From NCBI GenBank assembly GCA_044228245.1, contig JBGAVG010000003.1, positions 186,001 through 250,000 of the forward strand: a stretch of 64,000 nucleotides of DNA. The letters run 5' to 3'. The position numbers and the translations under genes are program-made. How positions within the stretch are numbered: position 1 is the stretch's first letter; each line of letters opens with the position of its first letter. Below the pieces are notes generated by a model. It saw only the letters and a program-made list of their open reading frames with translations. It had not been told where the DNA came from and ran no database searches. This document shows positions 8,843-18,208 of this stretch, piece by piece. The stretch comes from Methylotenera_A sp044228245 (lineage in GTDB: Bacteria; Pseudomonadota; Gammaproteobacteria; Burkholderiales; Methylophilaceae).

Positions 8843-9177
8843 GATTTAGCATGTATTGCCTGAATGCCGGGGTAGGCGGGAGAAAAAAGCGCTGACAGTA
8901 AGTGTTTACAGCATATTCCATTGCAATGTCCTCACTGTTGAACAGAGAAACTATACCTCAAGAAACTGAAGGCCTGCAACATTCAATTTTAATGCTAGGA
9001 TATCGCCCTGCAGCCTAATACCCATGCGGTCTACGGGGCAAATATTCTGAAGATAAACCCGGCAATATTTTATACGGATATGTTGGATCGAAATTGGCAC
9101 GGTAGGGGTCGTCTGCTGGCTGTGTTGCGGTTTCTGAAACAGGTTTGGCCTCCACCCCACTTTTACATCATATTTCT
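8843..9177. other. Intergenic spacer without recognised gene
   Basis: About 335 bases between the HEAT-like gene and the ilvD promoter. Short frames cross it on both strands, but none has a convincing start, ribosome-binding site or family resemblance. I see no terminator, repeat or RNA signature. Confidence 0.5.
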
Positions 9178-9207
9178 TTGGCGTGATGCGGCTGGCTGGT
9201 CTAAAAT
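9178..9207 (+). promoter_or_regulatory. Candidate promoter of ilvD
   Basis: TTGGCG (9178-9183), an 18-base spacer, then TAAAAT (9202-9207), about 42 bases upstream of the ilvD start codon. Four of six -35 bases and five of six -10 bases match consensus. No leader-peptide attenuator of the E. coli ilv type is seen. Confidence 0.4.
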
Positions 9208-9249
9208 AACGCTTTTAATACAAGCTACACAATTTACGGATTATTTGTC

Positions 9250-11100
9250 ATGCCTCAATATCGTTCTCGCACTACTACTCATGGCCGCAATATGGCGGGC
9301 GCTCGCGCATTATGGCGCGCCACCGGTATGAAAGACGGCGATTTTGATAAGCCCATCATCGCGATCGCCAACTCGTTTACTCAATTTGTGCCTGGCCATG
9401 TCCATCTTAAAGACCTAGGCCAGCTGGTTGCGCGCGAGATAGAAAAAGCAGGTGGCGTGGCCAAAGAATTTAACACCATTGCGGTGGATGATGGTATCGC
9501 GATGGGGCACAGCGGCATGCTGTACAGCTTGCCTAGCCGCGATTTGATTGCTGACAGCGTGGAATATATGGTCAATGCGCATTGTGCCGATGCGTTAGTT
9601 TGCATCTCTAATTGCGACAAGATCACGCCCGGCATGCTGATGGCGGCTTTGCGCTTGAATATTCCCGTGGTGTTTGTCTCTGGCGGGCCGATGGAAGCTG
9701 GCAAAGTGACTTGGCAAGGCGATACCTTGAAGCTGGATTTGGTCGATGCCATGGTGGCGGCGGCCGACAGCAAGGTTTCGGACGAAAAATCGGAGGCAAT
9801 TGAACGCTCGGCTTGTCCTACCTGCGGCTCATGTTCCGGCATGTTTACGGCCAATTCGATGAACTGTTTAACCGAAGCGCTGGGTTTGAGCCTGCCTGGC
9901 AACGGCTCCACGCTCGCTACGCATGGTGCACGCAAACAGTTGTTCTTGCAGGCAGGGCGCTTAATAGTGGAGCTAGCCAAGCGCTATTATGAGCAAGATG
10001 ATTACAGTGTATTACCACGTAATATTGCAACGCTGAAAGCGTTTGAAAATGCCATGAGCCTGGATGTGGCCATGGGAGGGTCAACCAATACGGTATTGCA
10101 TTTGCTGGCCGCGGCGCATGAAGCTGGTCTGGATTTCACCATGAGCGATATTGACCGCATTTCGCGCAAAGTGCCCTGTGTGAGCAAAGTTGCACCTGCC
10201 ACACAAAAATACCATATGGAAGACGTGCATCGCGCGGGCGGTGTAATGAGCATTTTGGCGGAGCTAAGCAAAGGCGGTTTGATCCATCGTGATATACCAA
10301 CCGTACATTCCGCCAGTATGGGGGCGGCTTTGGATAAATGGGACATCACCACGACGACTGATGAAGAGGTGAAGAAATTTTACCGTGCGGCACCGGGCGG
10401 TATCCCTACGACCATCGCATTCAGCCAAAGCATGCTATGGCCTGATCTGGACACAGACCGCGCCAATGGCTGCATCCGCGATATAGCACATGCCTATTCC
10501 AAAGATGGCGGTTTGGCGGTGTTGTACGGTAATATTGCGCTGGATGGCTGCATTGTAAAAACTGCGGGCGTCGATGACAGTATATTGAAATTTACCGGCC
10601 GTGCCCGTATTTTTGAATCGCAGGATGCTGCAGTTGAAGGAATTCTGGCCGATAAAATTATAGCGGGTGATGTTGTGGTGATTCGTTATGAAGGCCCGCG
10701 AGGCGGCCCAGGCATGCAGGAGATGCTGTATCCGACCTCCTACCTGAAATCGAAAGATTTAGGTAAGGCGTGTGCACTGCTGACTGATGGGCGTTTTTCA
10801 GGCGGAACATCAGGCTTGAGTATTGGCCACGTTTCTCCGGAAGCGGCTGAAGGCGGCGCGATTGGCTTGGTGGAAGAGGGCGATACCATTGAAATTGATA
10901 TTCCGAACCGTACCATCCATTTGGCAATCAGCGATGAAGAAATGTCGCACCGCCGTGCAAAAATGGAAGCCAAAGGCAAAGCGGCCTGGAAGCCAGTAAA
11001 TCGTGAGCGCCATGTGTCGCCAGCCTTGCGCGCCTATGCGGCAATGAGCACCAGCGCGGCACGCGGCGCAGTGCGCGATGTGAGCCAAATTGAACATTAA
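9250..11100 (+). CDS. ilvD: Dihydroxy-acid dehydratase
   Basis: Converts 2,3-dihydroxy-isovalerate and 2,3-dihydroxy-3-methylvalerate to the 2-keto acids of valine and isoleucine synthesis; cytoplasmic iron-sulfur enzyme. 616 residues, the length of E. coli IlvD. Cluster ligands and Mg site appear in CISNCDKITPGM and CPTCGSCSGMFTANSMNC; the C-terminal block GPRGGPGMQEM and DGRFSGGTSGLSIGHVSPEA is complete. It is followed closely by a mutarotase gene and a DUF255 gene on the same strand, so the three may be one transcript. Confidence 0.97.
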   Translation: MPQYRSRTTTHGRNMAGARALWRATGMKDGDFDKPIIAIANSFTQFVPGHVHLKDLGQLVAREIEKAGGVAKEFNTIAVDDGIAMGHSGMLYSLPSRDLIADSVEYMVNAHCADALVCISNCDKITPGMLMAALRLNIPVVFVSGGPMEAGKVTWQGDTLKLDLVDAMVAAADSKVSDEKSEAIERSACPTCGSCSGMFTANSMNCLTEALGLSLPGNGSTLATHGARKQLFLQAGRLIVELAKRYYEQDDYSVLPRNIATLKAFENAMSLDVAMGGSTNTVLHLLAAAHEAGLDFTMSDIDRISRKVPCVSKVAPATQKYHMEDVHRAGGVMSILAELSKGGLIHRDIPTVHSASMGAALDKWDITTTTDEEVKKFYRAAPGGIPTTIAFSQSMLWPDLDTDRANGCIRDIAHAYSKDGGLAVLYGNIALDGCIVKTAGVDDSILKFTGRARIFESQDAAVEGILADKIIAGDVVVIRYEGPRGGPGMQEMLYPTSYLKSKDLGKACALLTDGRFSGGTSGLSIGHVSPEAAEGGAIGLVEEGDTIEIDIPNRTIHLAISDEEMSHRRAKMEAKGKAAWKPVNRERHVSPALRAYAAMSTSAARGAVRDVSQIEH

Positions 11101-11117
11101 ATTGATAAGTGACGGAT

Positions 11118-12047
11118 ATGGAAGCGACAGTACAAAAAAACTTACCTGAAACACAGCCGCGATTGAAACTACATGCCCACGTGGTGCAAACGCAAGGCGA
11201 AGACGGCTTGCAGTATCTGGAAATTGATAATCCGCTCGCGGTTGCAAGGATTGCACTGCAAGGTGCGCATGTCATTAGCTGGCAACCAAAGTTTCTGGCT
11301 CAGCCCGTGTTGTGGCTTTCCAGCAATGCGCGGTTTGTAAAAGGCCGCTCTATAAGGGGAGGCGTACCCATCTGCTGGCCTTGGTTTGGGGCGCATCCAA
11401 CTGACAGCACCTTTTGCCCGCATGGGTTTGCGCGGGTGATACCCTGGCGGGTAATGGATATTGATGCCACCCCTACCGGCGCTACACGTATTATTTTGGA
11501 GATGATGGAAACACCGGAGGCAAAGCGCCAGCTGTCATATCCTTATGTGCTTACCGTTACTATTACCGTTGGGCGCAGGCTACGTATCAATATGTCGACC
11601 ACCAACAAAGCAGATCATCCTTTTGTGATTGGCGAGGCGTTTCATACTTACCTTAATATTAGCGATATTGAGAATGTCAAAGTAACGGGGATGCAAGATT
11701 GTGTGTATGCTGACAAAATTCTCAAATATGAGCGTCAAGTCGAGCATAATTCGCTCACTTTTGATGGGGGTGAATTTGACCGTGTGTTCATCAATCATAG
11801 CAGCGATTGTGCTGTACACGATACAGGCTATAACCGCATTATCCATGTGTCGAAATCAGGCAGTGATACCACCGTGGTGTGGAGCCCGGGAGCAGAAAAA
11901 GCGGCACAGATGGGTGATATGGGCAAGCCTGAGGAATGGCGCAAGACCGTGTGTGTAGAAACGACCAATGCGCTGGAAAATATGGTGGTGATCAATCCAG
12001 GCCGCACGCATGTGATTAGTGCCGAGTACCATATAGAGACGCTTTAG
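11118..12047 (+). CDS. D-hexose-6-phosphate mutarotase (aldose 1-epimerase family, YeaD-like)
   Basis: About 309 residues of the galactose-mutarotase superfamily, YeaD-like branch, which interconverts anomers of hexose 6-phosphates. Characteristic segments are IALQGAHVISWQP, KGRSIRGGVPICWPWFGAHP, HGFARVIPW (catalytic histidine region), GEAFHTYLNISD (second histidine) and VVWSPGAEKA. I prefer ATG 11118; a GTG at 11109 in frame adds three residues. It starts 17 bases after ilvD and ends 5 bases before the next gene. Substrate specificity is inferred from the family. Confidence 0.88.
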   Translation: MEATVQKNLPETQPRLKLHAHVVQTQGEDGLQYLEIDNPLAVARIALQGAHVISWQPKFLAQPVLWLSSNARFVKGRSIRGGVPICWPWFGAHPTDSTFCPHGFARVIPWRVMDIDATPTGATRIILEMMETPEAKRQLSYPYVLTVTITVGRRLRINMSTTNKADHPFVIGEAFHTYLNISDIENVKVTGMQDCVYADKILKYERQVEHNSLTFDGGEFDRVFINHSSDCAVHDTGYNRIIHVSKSGSDTTVVWSPGAEKAAQMGDMGKPEEWRKTVCVETTNALENMVVINPGRTHVISAEYHIETL

Positions 12048-12052
12048 GATCA

Positions 12053-14074
12053 ATGCACAATCACCTTGCAGAGGAAACAAGCCCTTACCTGCTGCAACAT
12101 GCTGAAAACCCTGTGGAATGGTATCCGTGGGGCGAGCGAGCACTTACTTTAGCGCGCGAACAAGACAAGCCGATTCTGCTGTCAATCGGTTATTCGGCCT
12201 GCCACTGGTGCCATGTCATGGCGCACGAATCGTTTGAAGATGCTGAAGTCGCGGCGATCATGAATGCGCATTTCATCAATATCAAAGTAGATCGTGAAGA
12301 ACGTCCGGATATTGACCAGATCTATCAAACCGCACACAGCATGCTTTCAAACAAAAGCGGTGGCTGGCCGCTTACGGTATTCTTAACGCCGAATCAGGAG
12401 CCGTACTTTACCGGTACTTATTTTCCTAAAACGCCGCGTTACCAATTGCCCGGCTTTGCCGATCTAATCCCGCGTGTTGCGCAGTATTATCATGAACGCA
12501 AAGACGATCTGGCGGTGCAAAACAATCAGTTAGCGGATGCACTCAAACGTACCATCCCAACCCCCAGCAGCACCTTAAGCGCGAGTGAAAGCACGCTTAA
12601 GCTGGCATTCCAATCGCTGGAAAGCAGTTTCGATTTTGAGCATGGCGGTTTTGGCAGTGCGCCGAAGTTCCCGAATCCTGCCGATATCACGCTGTTATTG
12701 CACCAAGCCAAAGCGGGCAACAAGCGCGCGGAAAGTATGGCTTTGCAGATGTTGTCGGCCATGGCGAATGGCGGCATTTATGATCAGGTTGGTGGTGGGT
12801 TCTGTCGTTACAGCGTGGATGAAAGGTGGAGTATTCCGCACTTTGAAAAGATGCTTTACGACAACGGCCAGTTGCTTTTCTTATATACCGATGGCTGGCA
12901 AATCAGCAAGGACGCGCGTTACAGGCAAGTGGTTGAGGAAGCCATCGCATGGCTGCAGCGCGAAATGTTATCGCTGCATGGTGCGTTTTATTCATCGCTG
13001 GATGCGGATTCATTGGATGCGCATGGGCATAGTGAAGAAGGCGCATTCTATGTGTGGCAGCCGGACGAAGTGAAGACGTTGCTTACTCCGGAAGAATTTG
13101 TTGTTGCAAGTCGCTGTTTTGGCTTTGACCGTGCCGCGAATTTTGAAGGGCATGCCTGGCATCCTTATTTGGCGCACCTTCCAGAGCATGCCGATAAGGC
13201 ATTATTTTTAAGTGCGCAAAGGAAGCTGTTCCAGGCGCGAGAAAGACGACCCCGCCCTGGACGAGACGATAAAATCCTCACGTCCTGGAATGCCTTAGTT
13301 ATCAAGGGGTTGGCGCGTGCAGGGCGCGTGTTTAATCGGCCTGAGTGGATCAAGCTGGCGCAGAATGCCATAGATTTTATTCGTGAAAGATTATGGATAG
13401 GCGAACGCTTGCTGGCAACTTGCAAGGACGATGGAAAGGGAAATTATCAGGCGCATCTAAATGCCTATCTGGATGATTACGCCTTTCTGCTGGATGCCCT
13501 GATCGAATGTCTGCAAGCCAATTATCGCGCCGTTGATTTGGGCTTTGCGGAGGATCTGGCGGAGACCTTGCTGGAAGGCTTTGAAAGTGAGGATGGCGGG
13601 TTTTATTTTACCAGTCACTCACATGAATCCTTGATCCATCGTCCCAAACAAGGCTATGACAACGCTACTCCGAGCGGCAACGGTATTGCAGCCGTTGCGC
13701 TGCAACGGCTAGGGCATGTTCTGGGTGAGCTGCGTTATCTGCAAGCCGCGGAGCGCACACTAAAAGCTTTTGACCTGAGCATGGCCAGAAACCCCGCCGC
13801 GTGTGCCAGCCTGTGTCATGCTTTGGAAGAGTTTTTGTCACCGCCCGCCATGGTGATCGTCCGTGGGAATGCTAAAAAAATGGAAACCTGGCGAAACGAA
13901 TTGAGCCAAGTTTATTATCCGCATCATTTGTTTTTTTATCTGGATGAGACGGTAAAAGACTTACCGCAAACTTTACAAAGAGATTGTTCAGATGATGTCA
14001 ACGCGTGGGTATGTAAAGGCGTTGTCTGTTTGCCCGTCGTGGATAATTTGCAGCAACTGTCAACCGTGCTCTAG
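12053..14074 (+). CDS. DUF255 thioredoxin-domain protein (YyaL / SSP411 family)
   Basis: 673-residue protein of the YyaL/spermatogenesis-associated protein 20 family. An N-terminal thioredoxin-like domain carries SIGYSACHWCHVMAHESFED (C-x-x-C pair) and is followed by an (alpha/alpha)6-barrel resembling glucosidases or N-acylglucosamine epimerases. The N-terminus (HLAEETSPYLLQHAENPVEWYPW) is diagnostic. The biological role is not established; a redox or sugar-related function has been suggested for the family. Length and motifs are normal. A short inverted repeat after the stop (about 14073-14085) is too weak to call a terminator. Confidence 0.92.
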   Translation: MHNHLAEETSPYLLQHAENPVEWYPWGERALTLAREQDKPILLSIGYSACHWCHVMAHESFEDAEVAAIMNAHFINIKVDREERPDIDQIYQTAHSMLSNKSGGWPLTVFLTPNQEPYFTGTYFPKTPRYQLPGFADLIPRVAQYYHERKDDLAVQNNQLADALKRTIPTPSSTLSASESTLKLAFQSLESSFDFEHGGFGSAPKFPNPADITLLLHQAKAGNKRAESMALQMLSAMANGGIYDQVGGGFCRYSVDERWSIPHFEKMLYDNGQLLFLYTDGWQISKDARYRQVVEEAIAWLQREMLSLHGAFYSSLDADSLDAHGHSEEGAFYVWQPDEVKTLLTPEEFVVASRCFGFDRAANFEGHAWHPYLAHLPEHADKALFLSAQRKLFQARERRPRPGRDDKILTSWNALVIKGLARAGRVFNRPEWIKLAQNAIDFIRERLWIGERLLATCKDDGKGNYQAHLNAYLDDYAFLLDALIECLQANYRAVDLGFAEDLAETLLEGFESEDGGFYFTSHSHESLIHRPKQGYDNATPSGNGIAAVALQRLGHVLGELRYLQAAERTLKAFDLSMARNPAACASLCHALEEFLSPPAMVIVRGNAKKMETWRNELSQVYYPHHLFFYLDETVKDLPQTLQRDCSDDVNAWVCKGVVCLPVVDNLQQLSTVL

Positions 14075-14086
14075 CCTTAAAGGCTA

Positions 14087-14114
14087 TTGTGTATTTATGG
14101 ATAATCGGTATGAT
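14087..14114 (+). promoter_or_regulatory. Candidate promoter of the cytochrome c gene
   Basis: TTGTGT (14087-14092), a 16-base spacer, then TATGAT (14109-14114). This puts transcription about 40 bases before the ATG at 14162, which has a strong AAGGAG ribosome-binding site. Together with the terminator at 14494 it suggests a single-gene transcript. Confidence 0.45.
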
Positions 14115-14161
14115 ATATGTTGCAAGAATTGCATATTTTTATAAAAATTCAAGGAGATAGC

Positions 14162-14473
14162 ATGAAAGCATTATTGGTAGGTATTGCCGTGGCAGGTTCT
14201 TTGTTGGTGGCAGGCCAGGCTTCTGCGAATCAAGCATTGGCACAAAAGAGCGGATGTTTAGCTTGTCATAGTGTAGATAAAAAAGTATTAGGCCCGTCAT
14301 TTAAAGATGTTGCCGCTAAATACAAAGGTGACAAAGGCGCCGAAGCCAAATTGGTTGCTAAAGTTAAAGCGGGTGGTAGCGGTGTTTGGGGCCCTATGCC
14401 TATGCCAGCGAATAGCCCACAAGTAAAAGACGAAGATATTAAAACAATCGTGCAATGGGTATTAACACATTAA
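14162..14473 (+). CDS. Small periplasmic c-type cytochrome (class I, cytochrome c-551/552 type)
   Basis: 103-residue precursor. A signal peptide ends at about residue 22 (QASA before NQALAQ), leaving a mature protein of about 81 residues. One heme motif C32-L-A-C-H36; the axial methionine is in VWGPMPMPANS, the hallmark of cytochrome c-551/c5-type carriers. It is a soluble electron carrier, probably donating to a terminal oxidase; the cytochrome oxidase locus in this window is a possible partner, but that link is inference. I chose ATG 14162, with AAGGAGATAGC upstream, over an in-frame start at 14117 that would spoil the signal peptide. Confidence 0.94.
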   Translation: MKALLVGIAVAGSLLVAGQASANQALAQKSGCLACHSVDKKVLGPSFKDVAAKYKGDKGAEAKLVAKVKAGGSGVWGPMPMPANSPQVKDEDIKTIVQWVLTH

Positions 14474-14493
14474 TTTAAGAGTGATTGATATTT

Positions 14494-14524
14494 AAAAAGC
14501 CAGCTTTTTGAGCTGGCTTTTTTA
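14494..14524. terminator. Bidirectional rho-independent terminator
   Basis: Stem AAAAAGCCAGCT / AGCTGGCTTTTT with a short loop, U-rich on either strand. It lies between the convergent cytochrome c gene and the sodium symporter gene and can serve both. Confidence 0.9.
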
Positions 14525-14546
14525 TTGGCGCTGGTATTGGAATGGC

Positions 14547-15902
14547 TTATTTGATCACGCCAAACAAGTATAAAAAAACAGCTGCAATCGCAATCGGCGC
14601 AATGGTGTTATTGGCGATGCGCCATAACTTAAAGGCCGTGGCTTTTAAATCCAGTTCATCCTGAACATGGTCTTTTTTCATGTAATAACCTGCAAAAATC
14701 GCCATCAGCAAGCCGCCCAGAGGTAATAGTATAGTTGAGGTGAGCTTGTCCAGCGTTTCAAAAATATTAAGCCCGAATACGATTTTAATCTCTTTCCATT
14801 CGTTAAATGAAAGCACTACAGCTACACCCAGCAACCAAACTACGACGCCTATTGCCCATGCGGCCATGCGGCGCTTGATCGAAGTGTTTTCTGTTATCCA
14901 GGCTACTGCCGGTTCGACTAGAGAGATGGCGGATGTCCAGGCTGCAAATGCTACCAGCATAAAAAACAGTGTGCCGATGAAACTGCCCCAGGGCATGTGG
15001 CCAAAGGCAATGGGGAGCGTTTGAAAAATCAGGCCAGGCCCTGCATTGGGCGCTAAATGGTTTGCAAATACCAGTGCGTAAATCGCCAAACCAACCAGCA
15101 GGCCGAGCGCGGTGTCTGCCAGTGCAATGTAAATGGTCGTGCGTGCGATGGAGACATGGCGCTGCAGATATGAGCCATACACCATGACGGCGCCCATGCC
15201 TAAACTGAGCGAGAAAAAGGCATGTCCAAGCGCGGATAAAACGGCGGCGGGTGTGATTTTGGAGAAATCCAGCTTGAACATGAATTGGTACGCGGTCTGC
15301 ATATCGCCGACTGACATGCTATAGCCGAGCAGTATCAGCAAAATTGTAAACAAGGCAGGAATCAGAATGTTGTTGGCTTTTTCCAGCCCGGAATTGACCC
15401 CGCGCGCTACTACGCCCATGGTCATGCACATAAACACGGTGTGCCAGAACAATAATTTTGCTGGAGTAGCCAATAGGCCATCGAAATTTGCAGTGGATTG
15501 CGCCGCGGTAATATTGCTGAAGCTGTTCTTAGCTGCTTCTATGATGTAACTCAATACCCAGCCGCCAATTACGCTGTAAAACCCTAGAATCAGCAAGCCG
15601 GTCAGCATGCCCATGCCGCCCAGATATTTCCAATGAGGGGATACCTGCGCCTCATGGGCGAGCGTCTGTATGCCGTCAAACGGGTTTTTCTGTGCGCGGC
15701 GGCCAAGCAGGATTTCTGTCATCATCAGCGGGATGCCCACCAGAAAAATACAGGCAATAAATACCAGCACAAACGCGCTGCCGCCATTAACGCCAATCAT
15801 GTAAGGCAGTTTCCAGATGTTGCCCAGGCCGATTGCAGAGCCGGCAGTAGCCAGCATAAAAGTCCAGCGGTTTTTCCAGGTGCTACGATGATGCATGTTC
15901 AT
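14547..15902 (-). CDS. Sodium-dependent transporter, neurotransmitter:sodium symporter (NSS) family
   Basis: 451 residues, about 11-12 membrane segments, LeuT/MhsT-like. The N-terminal signature W-x-N-R-x-x-F-x-L-A-x-A-G-x-A-I-G-L-G-N-I-W-x-x-P is clear (residues 9-34), covering the unwound TM1 that binds sodium and substrate. Family members import amino acids (often tryptophan, leucine or alanine) with sodium. The substrate cannot be read from sequence. It starts 10 bases after the stop of the AGCS carrier gene, so the two are likely one operon. Confidence 0.92.
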   Translation of the reverse strand: MNMHHRSTWKNRWTFMLATAGSAIGLGNIWKLPYMIGVNGGSAFVLVFIACIFLVGIPLMMTEILLGRRAQKNPFDGIQTLAHEAQVSPHWKYLGGMGMLTGLLILGFYSVIGGWVLSYIIEAAKNSFSNITAAQSTANFDGLLATPAKLLFWHTVFMCMTMGVVARGVNSGLEKANNILIPALFTILLILLGYSMSVGDMQTAYQFMFKLDFSKITPAAVLSALGHAFFSLSLGMGAVMVYGSYLQRHVSIARTTIYIALADTALGLLVGLAIYALVFANHLAPNAGPGLIFQTLPIAFGHMPWGSFIGTLFFMLVAFAAWTSAISLVEPAVAWITENTSIKRRMAAWAIGVVVWLLGVAVVLSFNEWKEIKIVFGLNIFETLDKLTSTILLPLGGLLMAIFAGYYMKKDHVQDELDLKATAFKLWRIANNTIAPIAIAAVFLYLFGVIK

Positions 15903-15912
15903 GGATCCTTAA

Positions 15913-17241
15913 TTATTTAAGGGATGAAAAATAACGCACAGTTTCTTGGCGAATGATTGGGGATAACCATAAAAGTGCGATCAAATTGGGGATCGCCATC
16001 ATGCCGTTCATCAGGTCGGAGAAGTTCCACACAAATTCCAGGCTGACCATTGCGCCGATCATCACTGCGACAGTAAAGAACACGCGGTAGATACGGATGG
16101 CTTTCTCGCCAAACAGGTATTCAATGGCTTTTTCACCGTAATAGTTCCAGCCAATCAGGGTAGAGTAAGCAAAAAGCGCGGTAGCAATGGCAACAATGAA
16201 ACTGCCTGATTCACCCAGTGTTTCCGCCATGCTTGCGCTGGTAAGGCTGGCGGCGCTCACGCCTTGCGTCCAACTGCTAGCGGTTAAAATCACCAGAGCG
16301 GTCATGGTACACACCACCAGAGTATCGATAAAGGTTTGCGTCATGCTGACCAACGCCTGCTTCACCGGGTCGTTGGTGCGTGCTGCCGCAGCTGCGATTG
16401 GTGCAGAACCTAACCCGGATTCATTGGAAAATACACCGCGCGCAATACCAAAGCGCATGGCGGCGGCAATGGTTGCGCCCACAAAGCCGCCAGAGGCGGC
16501 GGCAGGGTTAAACGCGTGGTAAAAGATCAGCTGAAATGCATGCGGAATCTGGCTGGCATTTAACATTAATACCCAAAGACTGCAACCCACATAAATTACA
16601 ATCATAAATGGCACAAGGAACGAGGTGAATTTACCGATGGTGCGGATGCCGCCCAGTATCACCAAGCCGGTCAGCAGCGTGAGCACGATGCCAGTGACTT
16701 CGGTAGGAATGTGAAAAGTCGCCTCGAAAATCTTGGCGGTTGCATTGGCTTGCGTCATATTGCCGATGCCGAAAGTCGCGCAGGCGGTGAATATGGCGAA
16801 CAAAGCACCTAGCCAGGGCAAGCCCACGCCTTTGGAAATATAGTACATGGGCCCGCCGCGCATACCGTGTGCGCCTTTTTCACGGTACTTCACAGCAAGT
16901 ACCGCTTCACTATATTTGGTCGCCATGCCGACCAGGCCAGTTACCCACATCCAGAACACGGCGCCAGGACCGCCCATGGTAATGGCAGTGGCTACGCCGA
17001 CGATATTGCCGATACCCACTGTGGCGGCCAGTGCCGTCATCAGCGCGGCGAAATGGCTGATGTCACCTTCATGGCCGTGGTCTTTATGCAGAATGAGCCG
17101 GAACGCATGCGGCAGTGCGCGAAATTGCATGCCTTTCAGGAGGATGGTGAGGTATAAACCAGTGCCAACGAGCAACGTCAGCATAATGGGCCCCCACACG
17201 ATGCCTGATAATGTGGCGACGATCTTTTCTAATGCCTGCAT
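15913..17241 (-). CDS. Sodium:alanine symporter family (AGCS) carrier
   Basis: 442 residues, about 10-11 membrane segments. AGCS marks are present: TVGIGNIVGVATAITMGGPGAVFWMW, the GGPMYYISKG signature near residue 129, and NESGLGSAPIAAAAA. Members take up alanine or glycine with sodium. It lies between hemF (58 bases upstream) and the NSS carrier gene. Two sodium-coupled amino-acid carriers in tandem suggest shared use, for example alanine or glycine uptake, but this is inference. Confidence 0.93.
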   Translation of the reverse strand: MQALEKIVATLSGIVWGPIMLTLLVGTGLYLTILLKGMQFRALPHAFRLILHKDHGHEGDISHFAALMTALAATVGIGNIVGVATAITMGGPGAVFWMWVTGLVGMATKYSEAVLAVKYREKGAHGMRGGPMYYISKGVGLPWLGALFAIFTACATFGIGNMTQANATAKIFEATFHIPTEVTGIVLTLLTGLVILGGIRTIGKFTSFLVPFMIVIYVGCSLWVLMLNASQIPHAFQLIFYHAFNPAAASGGFVGATIAAAMRFGIARGVFSNESGLGSAPIAAAAARTNDPVKQALVSMTQTFIDTLVVCTMTALVILTASSWTQGVSAASLTSASMAETLGESGSFIVAIATALFAYSTLIGWNYYGEKAIEYLFGEKAIRIYRVFFTVAVMIGAMVSLEFVWNFSDLMNGMMAIPNLIALLWLSPIIRQETVRYFSSLK

Positions 17242-17299
17242 TTTATTCTCCCTAGAGTAGAAGAATTATAGCCACAAAATGCAAATGAACGGCTAGAAA

Positions 17300-18202
17300 T
17301 TACAACCAGTCTTTATCAATTAAGAAGTCGGTGTAAAGTCTGGCTTCTGCGCTGCCGTTTTCAGGCTTCCAGTCATAGCGCCATTTCACAATCGGCGGCA
17401 TGGAAAGCAGTATGGACTCGGTACGGCCATTGGATTGCAGGCCGAACAGCGTGCCTCTGTCGTAGACCAGATTAAACTCCACGTAGCGACCTCGCCGATA
17501 GACTTGAAAGTCGCGTTCGCGTTCACCATAGGGTGTGTCTTTACGGCGTTGCACAATAGGCAGGTAAGCATTCAGAAAACTGTCGCCAACCGCGCGTACC
17601 AGCTCAAAGCTTTTTTCAAAGCCTAATTCGCTAAAGTCATCAAAAAAGATACCGCCTATGCCGCGCGGTTCTTTGCGGTGTTTAAGATAGAAATACTCGT
17701 CGCATTCCTTTTTGAATTTTGGGTAATAAGCTGGATCAAATGCATCTAGCGCGGTTTTATTGGTGCGGTGAAAATGCACAGCATCCTCTTCAAAGCCATA
17801 ATAGGGCGTGAGATCCATGCCGCCGCCAAACCACCAGATATCTGCATCGGCCTTATTTTGTGCTTTCGCCACAAAAAAACGCACATTCATGTGTACGGTG
17901 GGAATATAGGGATTGCGCGGGTGGAATACCAGTGATACACCCATGGCTTCCCATGGGCGACCAGCAGCCTCCGGATGTGCCGCACTGGCAGAAGGTGGGA
18001 GCTTGTTGCCCATGACGTGTGAAAAGCCCACGCCGGCGCGCTCAAACACATTGCCTTCTTCTAATAAACAAGATGTTCCGCCGCCGCCTTCCGGGCGCTG
18101 CCAGCTATCCTGCAGGAAATTTTTGCCGTCAACCAACTCTACGGCTTCAACAATTTTTGTCTGTAAGTTTTGCAGGTAATCTAAAACTGCTTGCGTGTTC
18201 AA
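17300..18202 (-). CDS. hemF: Oxygen-dependent coproporphyrinogen III oxidase
   Basis: Aerobic heme biosynthesis: oxidative decarboxylation of coproporphyrinogen III to protoporphyrinogen IX; cytoplasmic homodimer. 300 residues, normal length. The HemF signatures are intact: FHPRNPYIPTVHMNVRFF, WWFGGGMDLTPYYGFEEDAVHFH, HRKEPRGIGGIFFDD and FNLVYDRGTLFGLQSNGRTESILLS. It starts 6 bases after purD and is almost certainly co-transcribed with it. Its product feeds heme (and heme A) supply for the oxidase and cytochromes in this window. Confidence 0.96.
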   Translation of the reverse strand: MNTQAVLDYLQNLQTKIVEAVELVDGKNFLQDSWQRPEGGGGTSCLLEEGNVFERAGVGFSHVMGNKLPPSASAAHPEAAGRPWEAMGVSLVFHPRNPYIPTVHMNVRFFVAKAQNKADADIWWFGGGMDLTPYYGFEEDAVHFHRTNKTALDAFDPAYYPKFKKECDEYFYLKHRKEPRGIGGIFFDDFSELGFEKSFELVRAVGDSFLNAYLPIVQRRKDTPYGERERDFQVYRRGRYVEFNLVYDRGTLFGLQSNGRTESILLSMPPIVKWRYDWKPENGSAEARLYTDFLIDKDWL

Positions 18203-18208
18203 AATTAT

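Noticed and set aside
9381..9980. Open frame of 199 codons on the minus strand
   Set aside because: Antisense to ilvD, no start signal; a codon-bias shadow.
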